In this document: positions 1-8,972 of the stretch, in pieces | Layout: each line of letters begins with the position of its first letter | Position numbering within the stretch: the stretch's first letter is position 1 | Source: UBA10349 sp003485905 | GTDB lineage: Bacteria > Pseudomonadota > Gammaproteobacteria > Arenicellales > Arenicellaceae | Assembly (NCBI GenBank): GCA_943787185.1 | Contig: CALSLL010000002.1 | Span: 974,376-1,038,375 of the forward strand | DNA: 64,000 bases | Reading direction: 5' to 3' | Notes under the pieces: model-generated | Told to the model about the DNA's origin: nothing | Seen by the model: only the letters and a program-made list of their open reading frames with translations | Databases searched by the model: none | Position numbers and translations under genes: made by a program

Positions 1-152
1 AGCACAACCCCAACGGCGGGAGCACCATTTATCTCAAAGGTGCCAAGTTTAAAGGGTTCAACGCTGGTGGTACTTAGCGGTCCGCTTTGAGCTACGCTCA
101 ATGCGGGAACAGAAAGTAGTAATATTAGTGTGGAGACTAGGAAGTTTCGCAT
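1..152 (-). CDS. N-terminus of an exported protein, possibly fumarylacetoacetate-hydrolase family (partial)
   Basis: Reading leftwards from an ATG at 152-150, an open frame runs off the window edge and gives about 50 residues. Residues 1-21 form a Sec signal peptide (MRNF, a Leu/Val-rich core, then an Ala-rich end before SVAQ). The mature start contains FKLGTFEINGAPAVGVVL, which recalls the opening strand of exported FAH-family proteins of marine Gammaproteobacteria. That family call rests on a short memory match; the visible facts are the signal peptide and the open frame. It is divergent from selA, leaving about 170 bases between them for both promoters. Confidence 0.5.
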   Translation of the reverse strand, partial: MRNFLVSTLILLLSVPALSVAQSGPLSTTSVEPFKLGTFEINGAPAVGVV

Positions 153-319
153 GACGGTTTGTTTTCCTCTCATAAAATGGGCGGACTAGTATAGAATTGC
201 TTACACAATAAAGGAAGTAAGCTAATTTAAAGCCAATTCAAGGCAAATACTATCGGCCTAATTTGTTCGACTCCATGTAGCGTGAGGGTCGGCTTTGCTA
301 ATCAAATTTAATCGGTTTA

Positions 320-1708
320 ATGAATAATCAGCAGTTAAGAGCAATTCCTAATACTCAGCTTTTGTTAGAGCAGAAGGCTATATGCAGCCTGTGTGATCAG
401 TACTCAAGGGATGAGGTGGTCTCGTCACTAAGATCTTATTTGGAGTTTGTCCGGAAGCAGATACTCACAAACCCAGACTATGTGGTGCCAGATTTTTTTG
501 ATGATACTTTTGCTACAGTAATTGAGAACGAGATTAGTGGCGCAAGGGAGCGTTCTTTAAAGCTCGTTGTAAATGCAACTGGCATCATCTTGCATACAAA
601 CTTGGGACGCGCACCAATGCCGCTAGAGGCGATAGATGCAGTGCGCGAAGCAGCATTAGGGTATTCAAACCTCGAGTTTAATTTGGCTTCGGGGAAGCGA
701 GGCTCTAGATATATGCACATTGAGGGCCTCTTGAAGAAAATAACTGGTGCCGAAGCTGCGGTGGTGGTCAATAATTGTGCTGCGGCAGTACTGGTTAGTT
801 TAAATACGCTGAGTAAGGGCAAGGAGTTGTTGGTATCGCGGGGTGAGTTAATTGAGATCGGTGGTGGATTTAGAATGCCAGACGTAATCACCGCTACCGG
901 AGCGATTATGAAGGAGGTTGGTACTACTAACAAAACTCGAATCGCTGATTTCGAGAATGCAATTACGGAAGATACGAAGGTTATTTTAAGAAATCATTGC
1001 AGTAATTTTAAAGTGGTAGGGTTTACTGAAAGCCCGACCTTGAAGGAACTGGTTGATCTTGCCCATAGCAAGGGACTGTATATGGTGGATGATTTGGGAT
1101 CCGGTTCTTTAATTGATTTGACCCAGTTTGGTGTAACTGGCGAGCGCACGGTACAGCAGATAGTGCGTGATGGCGTAGATGCGGTGATGTTTAGTGGTGA
1201 TAAATTGCTTGGAGGCCCGCAGGCGGGAATAATCGTTGGGAAAGCAGAAGTGATTGCTGCAATTAAAAAGAACCCGCTTTTAAGGGCCATGCGTATTGAT
1301 AAGATTTCTTTGGCAGTTTTAGAAGCGACGCTCGGTCTCTACCTTTTTCCGGAGTTAGCGATAGATCGTGTACCAATTCTCAGAATGATAAGCGAAGAAA
1401 AATCTTCCGTGAAGAAAAGGGCGAATGCTCTGCTTAAACAATTGAACAAGCAGGATTCCATAGAGGCTTATATTGAGGATGGAACTAGCTTTATTGGCGG
1501 GGGTTCAGCCCCAATGAACGAATTAGCGACCAGCGTGATAAAAATTGAATCCAAGGTGTTTTCAGTGGACAAGATAGCTAGAGTATTGCGCAAGCATCGA
1601 CCAGCAGTTATCGGGCGTATTTCCGACAATGCGTTTGTTATTGATTTGCGAACGGTTATGCCTGAACAGACTGGCTTTATTGTGAGCGCGCTAACTGATC
1701 TAGACTGA
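320..1708 (+). CDS. selA: L-seryl-tRNA(Sec) selenium transferase SelA
   Basis: PLP enzyme of the cytoplasm that converts Ser-tRNA(Sec) to Sec-tRNA(Sec) using selenophosphate from SelD. It has 462 residues, the usual length for bacterial SelA. The N-terminal tRNA-binding helices (about 1-80) are followed by the fold-type I core with NATGIILHTNLGRAPM (about 84-99), VVNNCAAAV, and the PLP lysine K295 in MFSGDKLLGGPQAG, matching the family position. No strong Shine-Dalgarno precedes the ATG at 320. It is the first gene of a same-strand selenium cassette, 61 bases before selB. All key residues seen are intact. Confidence 0.97.
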   Translation: MNNQQLRAIPNTQLLLEQKAICSLCDQYSRDEVVSSLRSYLEFVRKQILTNPDYVVPDFFDDTFATVIENEISGARERSLKLVVNATGIILHTNLGRAPMPLEAIDAVREAALGYSNLEFNLASGKRGSRYMHIEGLLKKITGAEAAVVVNNCAAAVLVSLNTLSKGKELLVSRGELIEIGGGFRMPDVITATGAIMKEVGTTNKTRIADFENAITEDTKVILRNHCSNFKVVGFTESPTLKELVDLAHSKGLYMVDDLGSGSLIDLTQFGVTGERTVQQIVRDGVDAVMFSGDKLLGGPQAGIIVGKAEVIAAIKKNPLLRAMRIDKISLAVLEATLGLYLFPELAIDRVPILRMISEEKSSVKKRANALLKQLNKQDSIEAYIEDGTSFIGGGSAPMNELATSVIKIESKVFSVDKIARVLRKHRPAVIGRISDNAFVIDLRTVMPEQTGFIVSALTDLD

Positions 1709-1769
1709 CGATTAGTTTGACGTTTTATATTAGAGATGGAAAATAATTTAACTGGTCGGTTAGCCTAAA

Positions 1770-3677
1770 ATGTCAGCACAGCAGCTCACAGTTGGTGTAT
1801 TGGGTCATGTGGATCATGGAAAGACGTCACTAGTGAAAGCTTTGACGGGTGCTGATACCGATAGATTAGAGGAGGAAAAACGACGTGGAATGTCGATTGT
1901 GCTTGGATTTGCTTATTTAGAGAATGAATCTGGAACGGTGGACTTTATCGATGTCCCTGGCCATGAGGACTTTATTCGTACCATGATATCGGGTGCCACC
2001 GGGATCGACGCCGTATTGCTGGTTGTTGCGGCTGATGAAGGCGTTAAACCACAAACACTAGAGCATTTTGCAATCGCGCGGTTACTAGGCATAAAACAAG
2101 GCCTAATTGTGGTGAATAAGTCTGATCTTGCCGATCAAAGCTTATTGGGTATTGCTCACGAAGAATTGAAACAAACGGTAGCGGGAACCTTTTTGGAGTC
2201 GGCGCCTATTTTCAACGTATCTTCCGTATCGGGTGATGGTATTCCAGAGTTGAGTCATGCCCTTTCCGATATGGTTTCAAAGCGAAAACTTCGCGCGAGT
2301 GCGGAGAGTTTTTATTTGCCGATGGATCGAGTATTCACCATTGATGGGTTTGGAACGGTTGGCACGGGAACTTTGAGAAACGGTGTAATTGCGTGTGAAG
2401 ACGAAGTTGAAATTATGCCAAACGGTTTGACCGCAACTATTCGTGAAATTCAAGTACATAACCAAAAGGTGAATAAAGCAACACCTGGTCAGCGAGTCGC
2501 GGTTAATTTGCGAGGGATCAAACGGGAACAACTCGATCGAGGTAATATTCTAATAAAACCTGGTTCGATTAAGGAAACTACTTGTTTACACGCGAAATTA
2601 CATGTTCTGGATGACTTATCCCGGCTGCCAAAGCGTAATGAACCAATACGTGTTTTGTTCGGTACGGAAAATGTCCTTGCCAAATTACGTGTAGTTGAGG
2701 ATAAGCCGTTACAGTCCGGCGCGAGCTTGCTAGTGCAATTGCGCTGCAGAGAGCCAGTTATCGTAAGTACTGGCGAACATTTTATTGTGCGTACATGCTC
2801 GCCAGCGGTTACTTTTGGTGGCGGTGAATTTTTAGATACCTCGGAAAGCCTGTTGCAGATGAATATCAGCGACTTGCAAGCACATTTACAAACGCTTGAA
2901 TTCGCTGGGACCGCAGGGAAAATCATTGCGCACGTAAAGGCCGCCGGTCATCAAGGGGTATCACTAGTAAGTCTTTCAGAACGTGCGGTGGCAAGCCAAG
3001 AAGAAGTTTTTAAAGCTCTGATAGAAGATAAAACGGTTATTGTCGACGAATCCATTGCAGTGGATCAACGTGTGTTCGATCAACTGAGTCAACGATTGTT
3101 ACAAGAGTTGGAAGACTTCCATAAAGATAATGCCTCTGCGGGCGGACAGGGTCTAGATGTGATCCGCGCACAATTTTCTGATTTATGCTCGGTCGAAATC
3201 ACCGAGCATATTATTCAGCATCTGCTAGGGGACAATGCCATTGCGGTCGAAGGAAACATAATTCGACTTCAAGGTTTTAGTAAAGAAGATAGCTTTAGTG
3301 AACAAGATCGAGCGTTAATGGACTCTATTGAGCATATCTATCGCAGTAGTGGTGCGGTAACGCCATCAGTTGATGAAGTGGTGGGCAATGATCCTGAAAA
3401 AAAACGCGCCTTTCAGTATTTGAAAGAGTCTAAGAATCTTATTTCGATCCGTGATCACGTTACCAAAAAGCTTCTTGTATTTCATTTAGATACGATTAAC
3501 GACATAAAAAGACAATTATCTGAAACTTATCCACCACCGTCTCAATTTACTGTTTCGGATTTTCGTAAACTGACAGGTAGTTCCAGAAAATATGTGATTC
3601 CTTTGTTAGAGTATCTTGATCGGAATCGAATTACTATACGAGCTGGTGACTATCGCACCTTGGTAAGACCAGTTTAG
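1770..3677 (+). CDS. selB: Selenocysteine-specific elongation factor SelB
   Basis: GTPase that delivers Sec-tRNA(Sec) to UGA codons followed by a SECIS hairpin. It has 635 residues, slightly longer than E. coli SelB. The EF-Tu-like G domain shows GHVDHGKTSL (12-21), DVPGHEDF and NKSD motifs. Beta-barrel domains 2 and 3 follow (about 175-360). Four winged-helix repeats at the C-terminus end in the typical FRKLTGSSRKYVIPLLEYLD stretch that binds SECIS RNA. It starts at ATG 1770, 61 bases after selA, so the two are probably cotranscribed. The selC tRNA follows 76 bases after its stop. Confidence 0.97.
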   Translation: MSAQQLTVGVLGHVDHGKTSLVKALTGADTDRLEEEKRRGMSIVLGFAYLENESGTVDFIDVPGHEDFIRTMISGATGIDAVLLVVAADEGVKPQTLEHFAIARLLGIKQGLIVVNKSDLADQSLLGIAHEELKQTVAGTFLESAPIFNVSSVSGDGIPELSHALSDMVSKRKLRASAESFYLPMDRVFTIDGFGTVGTGTLRNGVIACEDEVEIMPNGLTATIREIQVHNQKVNKATPGQRVAVNLRGIKREQLDRGNILIKPGSIKETTCLHAKLHVLDDLSRLPKRNEPIRVLFGTENVLAKLRVVEDKPLQSGASLLVQLRCREPVIVSTGEHFIVRTCSPAVTFGGGEFLDTSESLLQMNISDLQAHLQTLEFAGTAGKIIAHVKAAGHQGVSLVSLSERAVASQEEVFKALIEDKTVIVDESIAVDQRVFDQLSQRLLQELEDFHKDNASAGGQGLDVIRAQFSDLCSVEITEHIIQHLLGDNAIAVEGNIIRLQGFSKEDSFSEQDRALMDSIEHIYRSSGAVTPSVDEVVGNDPEKKRAFQYLKESKNLISIRDHVTKKLLVFHLDTINDIKRQLSETYPPPSQFTVSDFRKLTGSSRKYVIPLLEYLDRNRITIRAGDYRTLVRPV

Positions 3678-3753
3678 TTTAATATAGACAGTGTTCAAAT
3701 TAACCAGAGGTAACTTTATCGAGTAAGCATAGTAATTAATAAATATTGAATTT

Positions 3754-3847
3754 GGAGGTGATTGTTGTCTGGTGGCTTCCCCGGTCTTCAAAACCGGTGA
3801 CTCGTCGTAAGACGGGTGGTGGGTTCGATTCCCATCCACCTCCGCCA
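3754..3847 (+). tRNA. selC: tRNA-Sec (UCA anticodon)
   Basis: The 94-base tRNA begins GGAGGTG and ends with an encoded CCA at 3845-3847 behind a G discriminator. The anticodon stem CCGGT/ACCGG encloses the loop CTTCAAA, with anticodon TCA at 3788-3790. There is a long D arm and a long variable arm (about 3800-3816), and the T loop is TTCGATT. The acceptor plus T helix adds up to 13 pairs, as required for tRNA-Sec. Folded as the usual 8+5, the eighth acceptor pair would be A3761 against C. Folded as 7+6, all pairs are canonical or G-U. Its place between selB and the importer confirms the assignment. Confidence 0.96.
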
Positions 3848-3874
3848 ATTTAAATTCTATTTATGAGGAAATGT

Positions 3875-4736
3875 ATGAAACGTGTCACAGCGATTGTTTG
3901 CCTGTGCGTATTATTTGCTATTCGCGTGCAAGTAAGCGCAGCAGATTTTGTCTTTACTGCTATACCGGATCAGGATGAAACCAAACTTCAGAGCAGGTTT
4001 GGCAAGCTAGAATCTTATTTAGAGTCTCAGTTAGGTGTGGATGTCACTTATATCCCGGTTAAATCTTACGCAGCAGCTATTATCGCTTTTCAGAATAATG
4101 AGGTGCAGCTTGCGTGGTTTGGAGGTCTCTCTGGGGTACAAGCTAGACGCCTCGTGCCGGGATCAGAGGCTATCGCTCAGGGAATGGAGGACCAGGCTTT
4201 TAGGAGTTATTTTATTGCCAATACTCGGACTGGACTGACCGCTAACGCGCATTTCCCTGAGGGCATTGCGGGTTTAAATTTTACGTTTGGTTCCAAAGGG
4301 TCTACATCCGGTCGATTAATGCCCGAATTCTATATTCGTGACCAGTTTAAAAAATCGCCTGATGAGGTTTTCAATAGCGTTGGATTTAGCGGAAAACCAT
4401 TCTAAAACTATTCGATTAGTGGAATCTGGAAGCTTTGACATCGGAGCGTTGAACTATCAAGTATGGGAACAAGAGTTGGAACGCGGTGGCATTGACCTGG
4501 AGAAGGTGCGGGTAATTTGGGAGACGCCAGTTTATCCTGACTACCACTGGACTATCCGCGGCGATGTAGATAAGAATTTTGGGTTTGGCTTTAAACAAAG
4601 AGTAACTAGTGCGTTGCTGGATATACAAGATTCCGAATTACTTGCGGCATTTCCGAGAAGTGGCTTTATCGCAGCACGTAACCGTGATTATCAGCCGATA
4701 TTAGAAACGGCAAGATCCATCAAGTTGATTGATTAG
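3875..4736 (+). CDS. PhnD-like periplasmic binding protein, putative selenate/selenite importer (frameshifted)
   Basis: Substrate-binding protein of a PhnD-type ABC importer. It carries a signal peptide (MKRV, hydrophobic core, ends VSAA before DFVFTAIPDQDE). I prefer the ATG at 3875 over 3863 because GAGGAAATGT lies just upstream as a ribosome site. The first frame stops at 4403-4405 after GFSGKPF. The family sequence resumes one base later as NHSKTIRLVESGSFDIGALNYQVWE and runs to 4736. Dropping one A from the AAAA run at 4393-4396 joins them into about 286 residues, the normal length. A PhnD-like subfamily linked to selenium genes is known by annotation as a putative selenate binding protein; the substrate here is inferred from context. 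Confidence 0.82.
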
Positions 4737-5399
4737 TTGGCCACGTTATTTACATTTAAGGAAGAGTCAGCCGCTTATGGCGACAAGACTGTTCTATCGA
4801 ATTTTTCTTTTAGTATTGAAACAGGCGAAAAAGTTGCGCTGATAGGTAAAAGTGGCTCGGGTAAATCCACTTTGCTTAGTTTAATGCAGAAGCAGCAAAC
4901 TGCGGGCTGTGCATTGATTCCACAAGACCTTGGTTTGGTAGCAAGTCTATCTTCTTTTCACAATACCTTTATGGGGAAGTTAGATCAGCATTCTAGAACT
5001 TATAATTTTGTAAATCTTGTGTATCCCTTGTCAGAGGAGAAAAGGCTGGTTACAGAACTTCATCGCTCCTTAAACCTCAATGACAAGCTATTTGTACCAG
5101 TTGGAGAACTTTCTGGCGGAGAGCAACAACGTGTCGCTATAGCTAGGGCATTGTATGCTCAAAGGGATATTCTTCTGGGTGATGAGCCTGTTTCCTCGCT
5201 GGACGAACACCAGTCATGCGACATTCTAAATACAATTGTTACTACCCATAATACCGTTGTACTTGCTTTGCATGATGTGGACCATGCGCTCGATTACGCT
5301 GATCGTGTAATCGGATTAAGCAATGGGTCGATAGCTTTGGATTCCCCTGCTTGTGATCTTAATCGAGTAGATTTAATCGGGCTCTACCAGAATGATTAG
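4737..5399 (+). CDS. ABC transporter ATPase (PhnC-like), putative selenium-oxyanion importer
   Basis: Cytoplasmic ATP-hydrolysing subunit, 220 residues. It has Walker A GKSGSGKSTLL, a Q-loop in CALIPQDLG, signature LSGGEQQRVAIARAL, Walker B ILLGDEPVSSLD and an H-loop in ALHDVDHALDYAD, so it should be active. The start is a TTG at 4737, directly after the TAG of the binding-protein gene. The stop at 5397-5399 is immediately followed by the permease ATG, so the three genes are translationally packed. PhnC is the closest well-known type, but the setting inside a selenium cassette argues for selenium uptake rather than phosphonate uptake. Confidence 0.88.
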   Translation: MATLFTFKEESAAYGDKTVLSNFSFSIETGEKVALIGKSGSGKSTLLSLMQKQQTAGCALIPQDLGLVASLSSFHNTFMGKLDQHSRTYNFVNLVYPLSEEKRLVTELHRSLNLNDKLFVPVGELSGGEQQRVAIARALYAQRDILLGDEPVSSLDEHQSCDILNTIVTTHNTVVLALHDVDHALDYADRVIGLSNGSIALDSPACDLNRVDLIGLYQND

Positions 5400-6914
5400 A
5401 TGAATGCTGTGAATACGGGCTCTACCTCGTATAAATTAGGGGCACGTTCCTGGGTTAGCGTATCGTTTATAGCGCTTGCACTAATTTGCCTTATTCCCGC
5501 AGATTTTGAAATATACCCAAGTGACCCCTGGTTAGAATTTACCCGCTTTTTCTCGGGGGTTGCTAATCCTTCAATTAATAATATTTCGTTCGCCTTCAGG
5601 CTTCTGGTCAATACCACAAGCTTTGCTCTGCTAGGCGTTTCGCTAAGCTGTGTCATCGGTTTTTTTCTGTCGCTACATTTTCACCGGCGTTTGGTGCGAG
5701 CTGTATGCGCGTTCGTTCGAGCCGTGCATGAGATTTTCTGGGCATTAATTTTGCTACAAATATTTGGTCTATCGGTAATTACCGGAGTACTGGCAATTGC
5801 AATTCCATATAGCGGGGTGTTCGCCAAAGTTTATTCCGAGATCATGGAGGAATCCGGCTATCGGAGGCGTGATCAATTATTTTTCCATGTAGATAGCGTT
5901 TCGAAATTTTTATATAGCAAGGTGCCAGATGTTTGGATGCATTTTAGATCCTACACCCGATATCGATTTGAATGCGGGCTTCGATCTAGCGCTATTCTAG
6001 GGTTTATCGGCCTGCCTACACTGGGATTTACGCTGGAGTCGGCTTTTAGTCAGGGAAATTATTCAGAAGTCTGGGCGCTACTGCTAATCTTTTATTTGCT
6101 GATAAGTACACTTGGTTTATGGATGCGCAAGGCATTGCTGCCAATGTATTTGATTACTGCGATAGTTTTGCTGCCTGAAATCAAACCGGTATCGTTTGAT
6201 AATATCGCTCGTTTTTTTAGCCATGACATTGTGCCGTATCCGCTAAGAGGTGCCGTTGAGCTTAACGCCAGCGTGTTCGCAGATTTGAGGAACTGGTTCT
6301 GGTCTATCTTTACTGAGCAAGCATTACCCGGCATATGGGATACCTTGGTACTGACTCAAATATCGTTAGTGGCGACAGCTTTGCTGGCACTATTTCTATT
6401 CCCGCTAGTTTCAAAAAAGTTTTTTAAACGACCTGCGCGAAGTTTCTGGGAAATACTTCTTGTTATGCTCCGGTCTACTCCCGAATATATGCTGGCCTAC
6501 ATGCTCTTACAGCTTTGGGGGCCTTCGATGTTGCCTGCAGTGGTTGCTATTGCCGTACACAATGGTGCGATTATTGGGCATTTACTGGGTCGACATAGTG
6601 GTAGCTTGGCGTTTCGAGCTGATAGTTCCGTAAGCTGTGTGAACCGATATTTATTTGAAGTTGTACCAAGAGTTTACGGTCAATTTTTGGCTTTTTTGTT
6701 TTACCGTTGGGAAATTATCTTTCGGGAAACAGCGATACTGGGGATTCTCGGTATATCCACACTGGGGTTTTACATTGATAGTGCGATACAGGAATTACGT
6801 ATGGACCGTGCGATACTGTTGATAATTATTACTGCGTTAATAAATATAGGTATCGATGTTATCTCTCGTCGACTGCGCTCAAATTTACATTTGAATCTGA
6901 CACCTAACGTGTAA
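5400..6914 (+). CDS. ABC transporter permease, two fused PhnE-like membrane domains
   Basis: Inner-membrane channel of the importer. At 504 residues it is about twice the length of PhnE and holds two BPD-type permease domains in tandem. The first has membrane helices over about 15-270 with an EAA-like loop near SSAILGFIGLPTLGF. The second covers about 310-500 with the parallel loop ETAILGILGISTLGFYIDSAI. The repeated GFIGLPTLGF / GILGISTLGF pair shows the internal duplication. One polypeptide can therefore replace a permease homodimer. It starts directly after the ATPase stop. About 195 bases without a recognisable gene follow before selD. Confidence 0.85.
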   Translation: MNAVNTGSTSYKLGARSWVSVSFIALALICLIPADFEIYPSDPWLEFTRFFSGVANPSINNISFAFRLLVNTTSFALLGVSLSCVIGFFLSLHFHRRLVRAVCAFVRAVHEIFWALILLQIFGLSVITGVLAIAIPYSGVFAKVYSEIMEESGYRRRDQLFFHVDSVSKFLYSKVPDVWMHFRSYTRYRFECGLRSSAILGFIGLPTLGFTLESAFSQGNYSEVWALLLIFYLLISTLGLWMRKALLPMYLITAIVLLPEIKPVSFDNIARFFSHDIVPYPLRGAVELNASVFADLRNWFWSIFTEQALPGIWDTLVLTQISLVATALLALFLFPLVSKKFFKRPARSFWEILLVMLRSTPEYMLAYMLLQLWGPSMLPAVVAIAVHNGAIIGHLLGRHSGSLAFRADSSVSCVNRYLFEVVPRVYGQFLAFLFYRWEIIFRETAILGILGISTLGFYIDSAIQELRMDRAILLIIITALINIGIDVISRRLRSNLHLNLTPNV

Positions 6915-7108
6915 CACAATCGCAAATATCATTCCGCATTAATGTACCAATAACAAACTAGATTCAATTTGTATCTTCAATTTATTATAACTATGCATAT
7001 TTCCCAGCTATATTTAAGAATCTTGCCTGTTTTTTCAGTTCATTTATTTAGTCCACTAGTTAGACCACTATTTGTTCCATTAGTCACTCTACGTCAACGG
7101 AAATCAAC

Positions 7109-8185
7109 ATGAGCAGCGGTTCAGAATCACAAAAACCTTTTAAGTTAACTAGTTTGTCGCATGGTGGGGGCTGTGCCTGTAAGTTAAGCGCGAAGGAGCT
7201 TGCGTCCGTGCTGAAGGATTTGCCGATGGTTGACGATCCACGATCATTGATAGATGCCTCTACCAAAGACGATGCTGCCGTATATCAAGTCGGTGACGAC
7301 AGGGCAATTGTAGCGACACTGGATTTCTTCACGCCTATTGTAGATGACGCTTATACATTCGGGACGATTGCGACTGCAAATGCGCTTAGTGATGTGTATG
7401 CGATGGCCGCTACACCATTATTTGCTTTAAGTATCGTCGCCTGGCCAAGAGACCCGGATATGCTTCCGTTATTAAATCAGGCAATGCGAGGTGCTACTGA
7501 TGTCACAAAGCAAGCTGGAATTTTTGTACTTGGTGGTCACTCAATAGACGACGCTGAACCAAAGTTCGGAATGGTTGCGATAGGTGAAGTGAAGCTCAGC
7601 GAACTCATTAGTAACGCAAATGCAAAGGTAGGTGATTTACTAGTGCTTACCAAGCCGCTCGGTACCGGGATTATGACAACGGGATTAAAGCGTGGCTTAA
7701 TAAATGAACAGCAGTTAGAGCCGGCGATTCAGAGTATGGCGAAACTAAATGCTGACGCATCTAAGGTTATTCAAATACATCGAGATGCGGTTCATGCGGT
7801 TACCGACGTCACGGGTTTTGGTTTGTTGGGCCACTTAGGCAATATGCTCGAAGCTAGTGGTCAAAGCGCCACACTTGATGCCAGTAAACTACCTGTTATC
7901 CCTGGTGCAAAGGATTTAGTACTTAGCGATGTTGTTCCCGGCGGAACAAGACGTAATCATGAGGCAGCTTGTTTGGTGACAAATTGGTCTGATGGGGTGT
8001 CAATGGAAGATCAAATTTTGATGTCGGATGCGCAGACATCCGGCGGACTGCTGATCGCCGTTGATCCAGAGGACATGAGCGCGTTTTCTAAATCGCTCGC
8101 TAAGGCTGGTACACTAGCGCAGGCTGTTATAGGCCAAATTACCCCGCGAGCGGATAAGCTGGTTAATGTTGTGACTAACAGCTGA
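7109..8185 (+). CDS. selD: Selenide, water dikinase (selenophosphate synthetase) SelD
   Basis: Makes selenophosphate from selenide and ATP, the selenium donor for SelA. It has 358 residues, a standard length. The glycine-rich active-site loop LSHGGGCACKLS carries Cys22 and Lys25, equivalent to E. coli C17 and K20, so this is the cysteine form and not a Sec-containing SelD. The AIRS-type ATP-binding core shows KDDAAVYQVGDDRAIVATLD, DVYAMAATPLFAL and DVTGFGLLGHL. The C-terminal half ends in DAQTSGGLLIAV. It lies on the same strand as the importer and selA/selB and completes the pathway in the cassette. Confidence 0.97.
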   Translation: MSSGSESQKPFKLTSLSHGGGCACKLSAKELASVLKDLPMVDDPRSLIDASTKDDAAVYQVGDDRAIVATLDFFTPIVDDAYTFGTIATANALSDVYAMAATPLFALSIVAWPRDPDMLPLLNQAMRGATDVTKQAGIFVLGGHSIDDAEPKFGMVAIGEVKLSELISNANAKVGDLLVLTKPLGTGIMTTGLKRGLINEQQLEPAIQSMAKLNADASKVIQIHRDAVHAVTDVTGFGLLGHLGNMLEASGQSATLDASKLPVIPGAKDLVLSDVVPGGTRRNHEAACLVTNWSDGVSMEDQILMSDAQTSGGLLIAVDPEDMSAFSKSLAKAGTLAQAVIGQITPRADKLVNVVTNS

Positions 8186-8339
8186 CGAGCGGCGTGAAAC
8201 TTACGCTATAGATTGATAAGCGCGATATAAATACTTGGGTAAACAGCCCTTAGTAATTAAAAAGGTAACCCTAAAGTAACTTATGGCACTTAATACACCG
8301 ATTTTTATGTATAAAATATACCCTTGGAGAGTAGTAATT

Positions 8340-8972
8340 ATGTTGAATTTGATCATCAATTTGAACCATCATTGTCGACGCGGCCTTATCCTATTGTTCG
8401 CGGCTTTAACTTTGGTTACAGCAGCTTGTACGGAGGGGGAACCTCCAGTGGTAGCAGAAGCCGCAATAGTAGAGCCTGTTGTGACTGAACCATCTGTGGC
8501 GGCGCCTGAACCCGTCGTAGAATCTGTTCAGAACGAAGAATTGGAAAGCGCGCCTGTAATGGTGCACGGGTTCGAGTTATCGGACCTGGAAGGCACAATG
8601 CGTAGTTCAGACGAATGGAACGGCAAACCCCTATTGGTGAATTTTTGGGCTACTTGGTGTGTTCCTTGTCGAAAAGAAATGCCTGCGCTAATGGAGTTGC
8701 ACGAAAAGTATGCAGACCAAGGCTTTGAAGTTATTGGGATAGCGGCAGATGAGTTGGAAAAGATTAATGTCTTCCTTGAGAAAACTCCAGTTAGTTACCC
8801 GTTGCTTTACGGTGAAATGACTTCGGTATTCGAATTAAGCGATAGCTACGGTAATACGATTGGCGTACTTCCACATTCAGCATTCGTCGATCGAGATGGT
8901 GTAGTTCGGCACACCAAAGTTGGTGAAATTACTATTGAAGAAGCTGAAGAACTAATACTCGATATTCTTTGA
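8340..8972 (+). CDS. TlpA-like thioredoxin-fold lipoprotein
   Basis: Envelope thiol-disulfide protein. I start it at the ATG at 8340, which has GGAGAG upstream; an in-frame ATG at 8283 would add a non-signal leader. Residues 13-31 form a lipoprotein signal ending LVTAAC. An acidic Pro/Glu/Val linker (about 32-72) leads to a TlpA/ResA-type domain with the redox motif WATWCVPCRKEMP, Cys107 and Cys110, and the cis-proline region GVLPHSAFVDRDG. This places a reductant or disulfide-handling protein in the periplasm. It is 155 bases downstream of selD, so cotranscription is possible, but no function in selenium chemistry can be read from the sequence. Confidence 0.85.
   Translation: MLNLIINLNHHCRRGLILLFAALTLVTAACTEGEPPVVAEAAIVEPVVTEPSVAAPEPVVESVQNEELESAPVMVHGFELSDLEGTMRSSDEWNGKPLLVNFWATWCVPCRKEMPALMELHEKYADQGFEVIGIAADELEKINVFLEKTPVSYPLLYGEMTSVFELSDSYGNTIGVLPHSAFVDRDGVVRHTKVGEITIEEAEELILDIL

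Noticed and set aside
3606..3848. Minus-strand open frame over the selB end and tRNA-Sec
   Set aside because: It overlaps the tRNA completely and has no family-like sequence.
4385..4405. Programmed +1 ribosomal frameshift in the binding protein
   Set aside because: No slow codon or stop-codon slippery site is at the AAAA run; the zero-frame stop is nine bases further on and no stimulatory structure is evident.
3863..6914. Phosphonate import (phnDCE) as the function of the ABC operon
   Set aside because: No phn catabolic gene is present, and the operon sits between tRNA-Sec and selD; selenium uptake fits the context better, although the substrate is not proven.
7109..7190. SelD as a selenoprotein
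   Set aside because: The active-site position reads TGT (Cys22), with no in-frame TGA in the loop.
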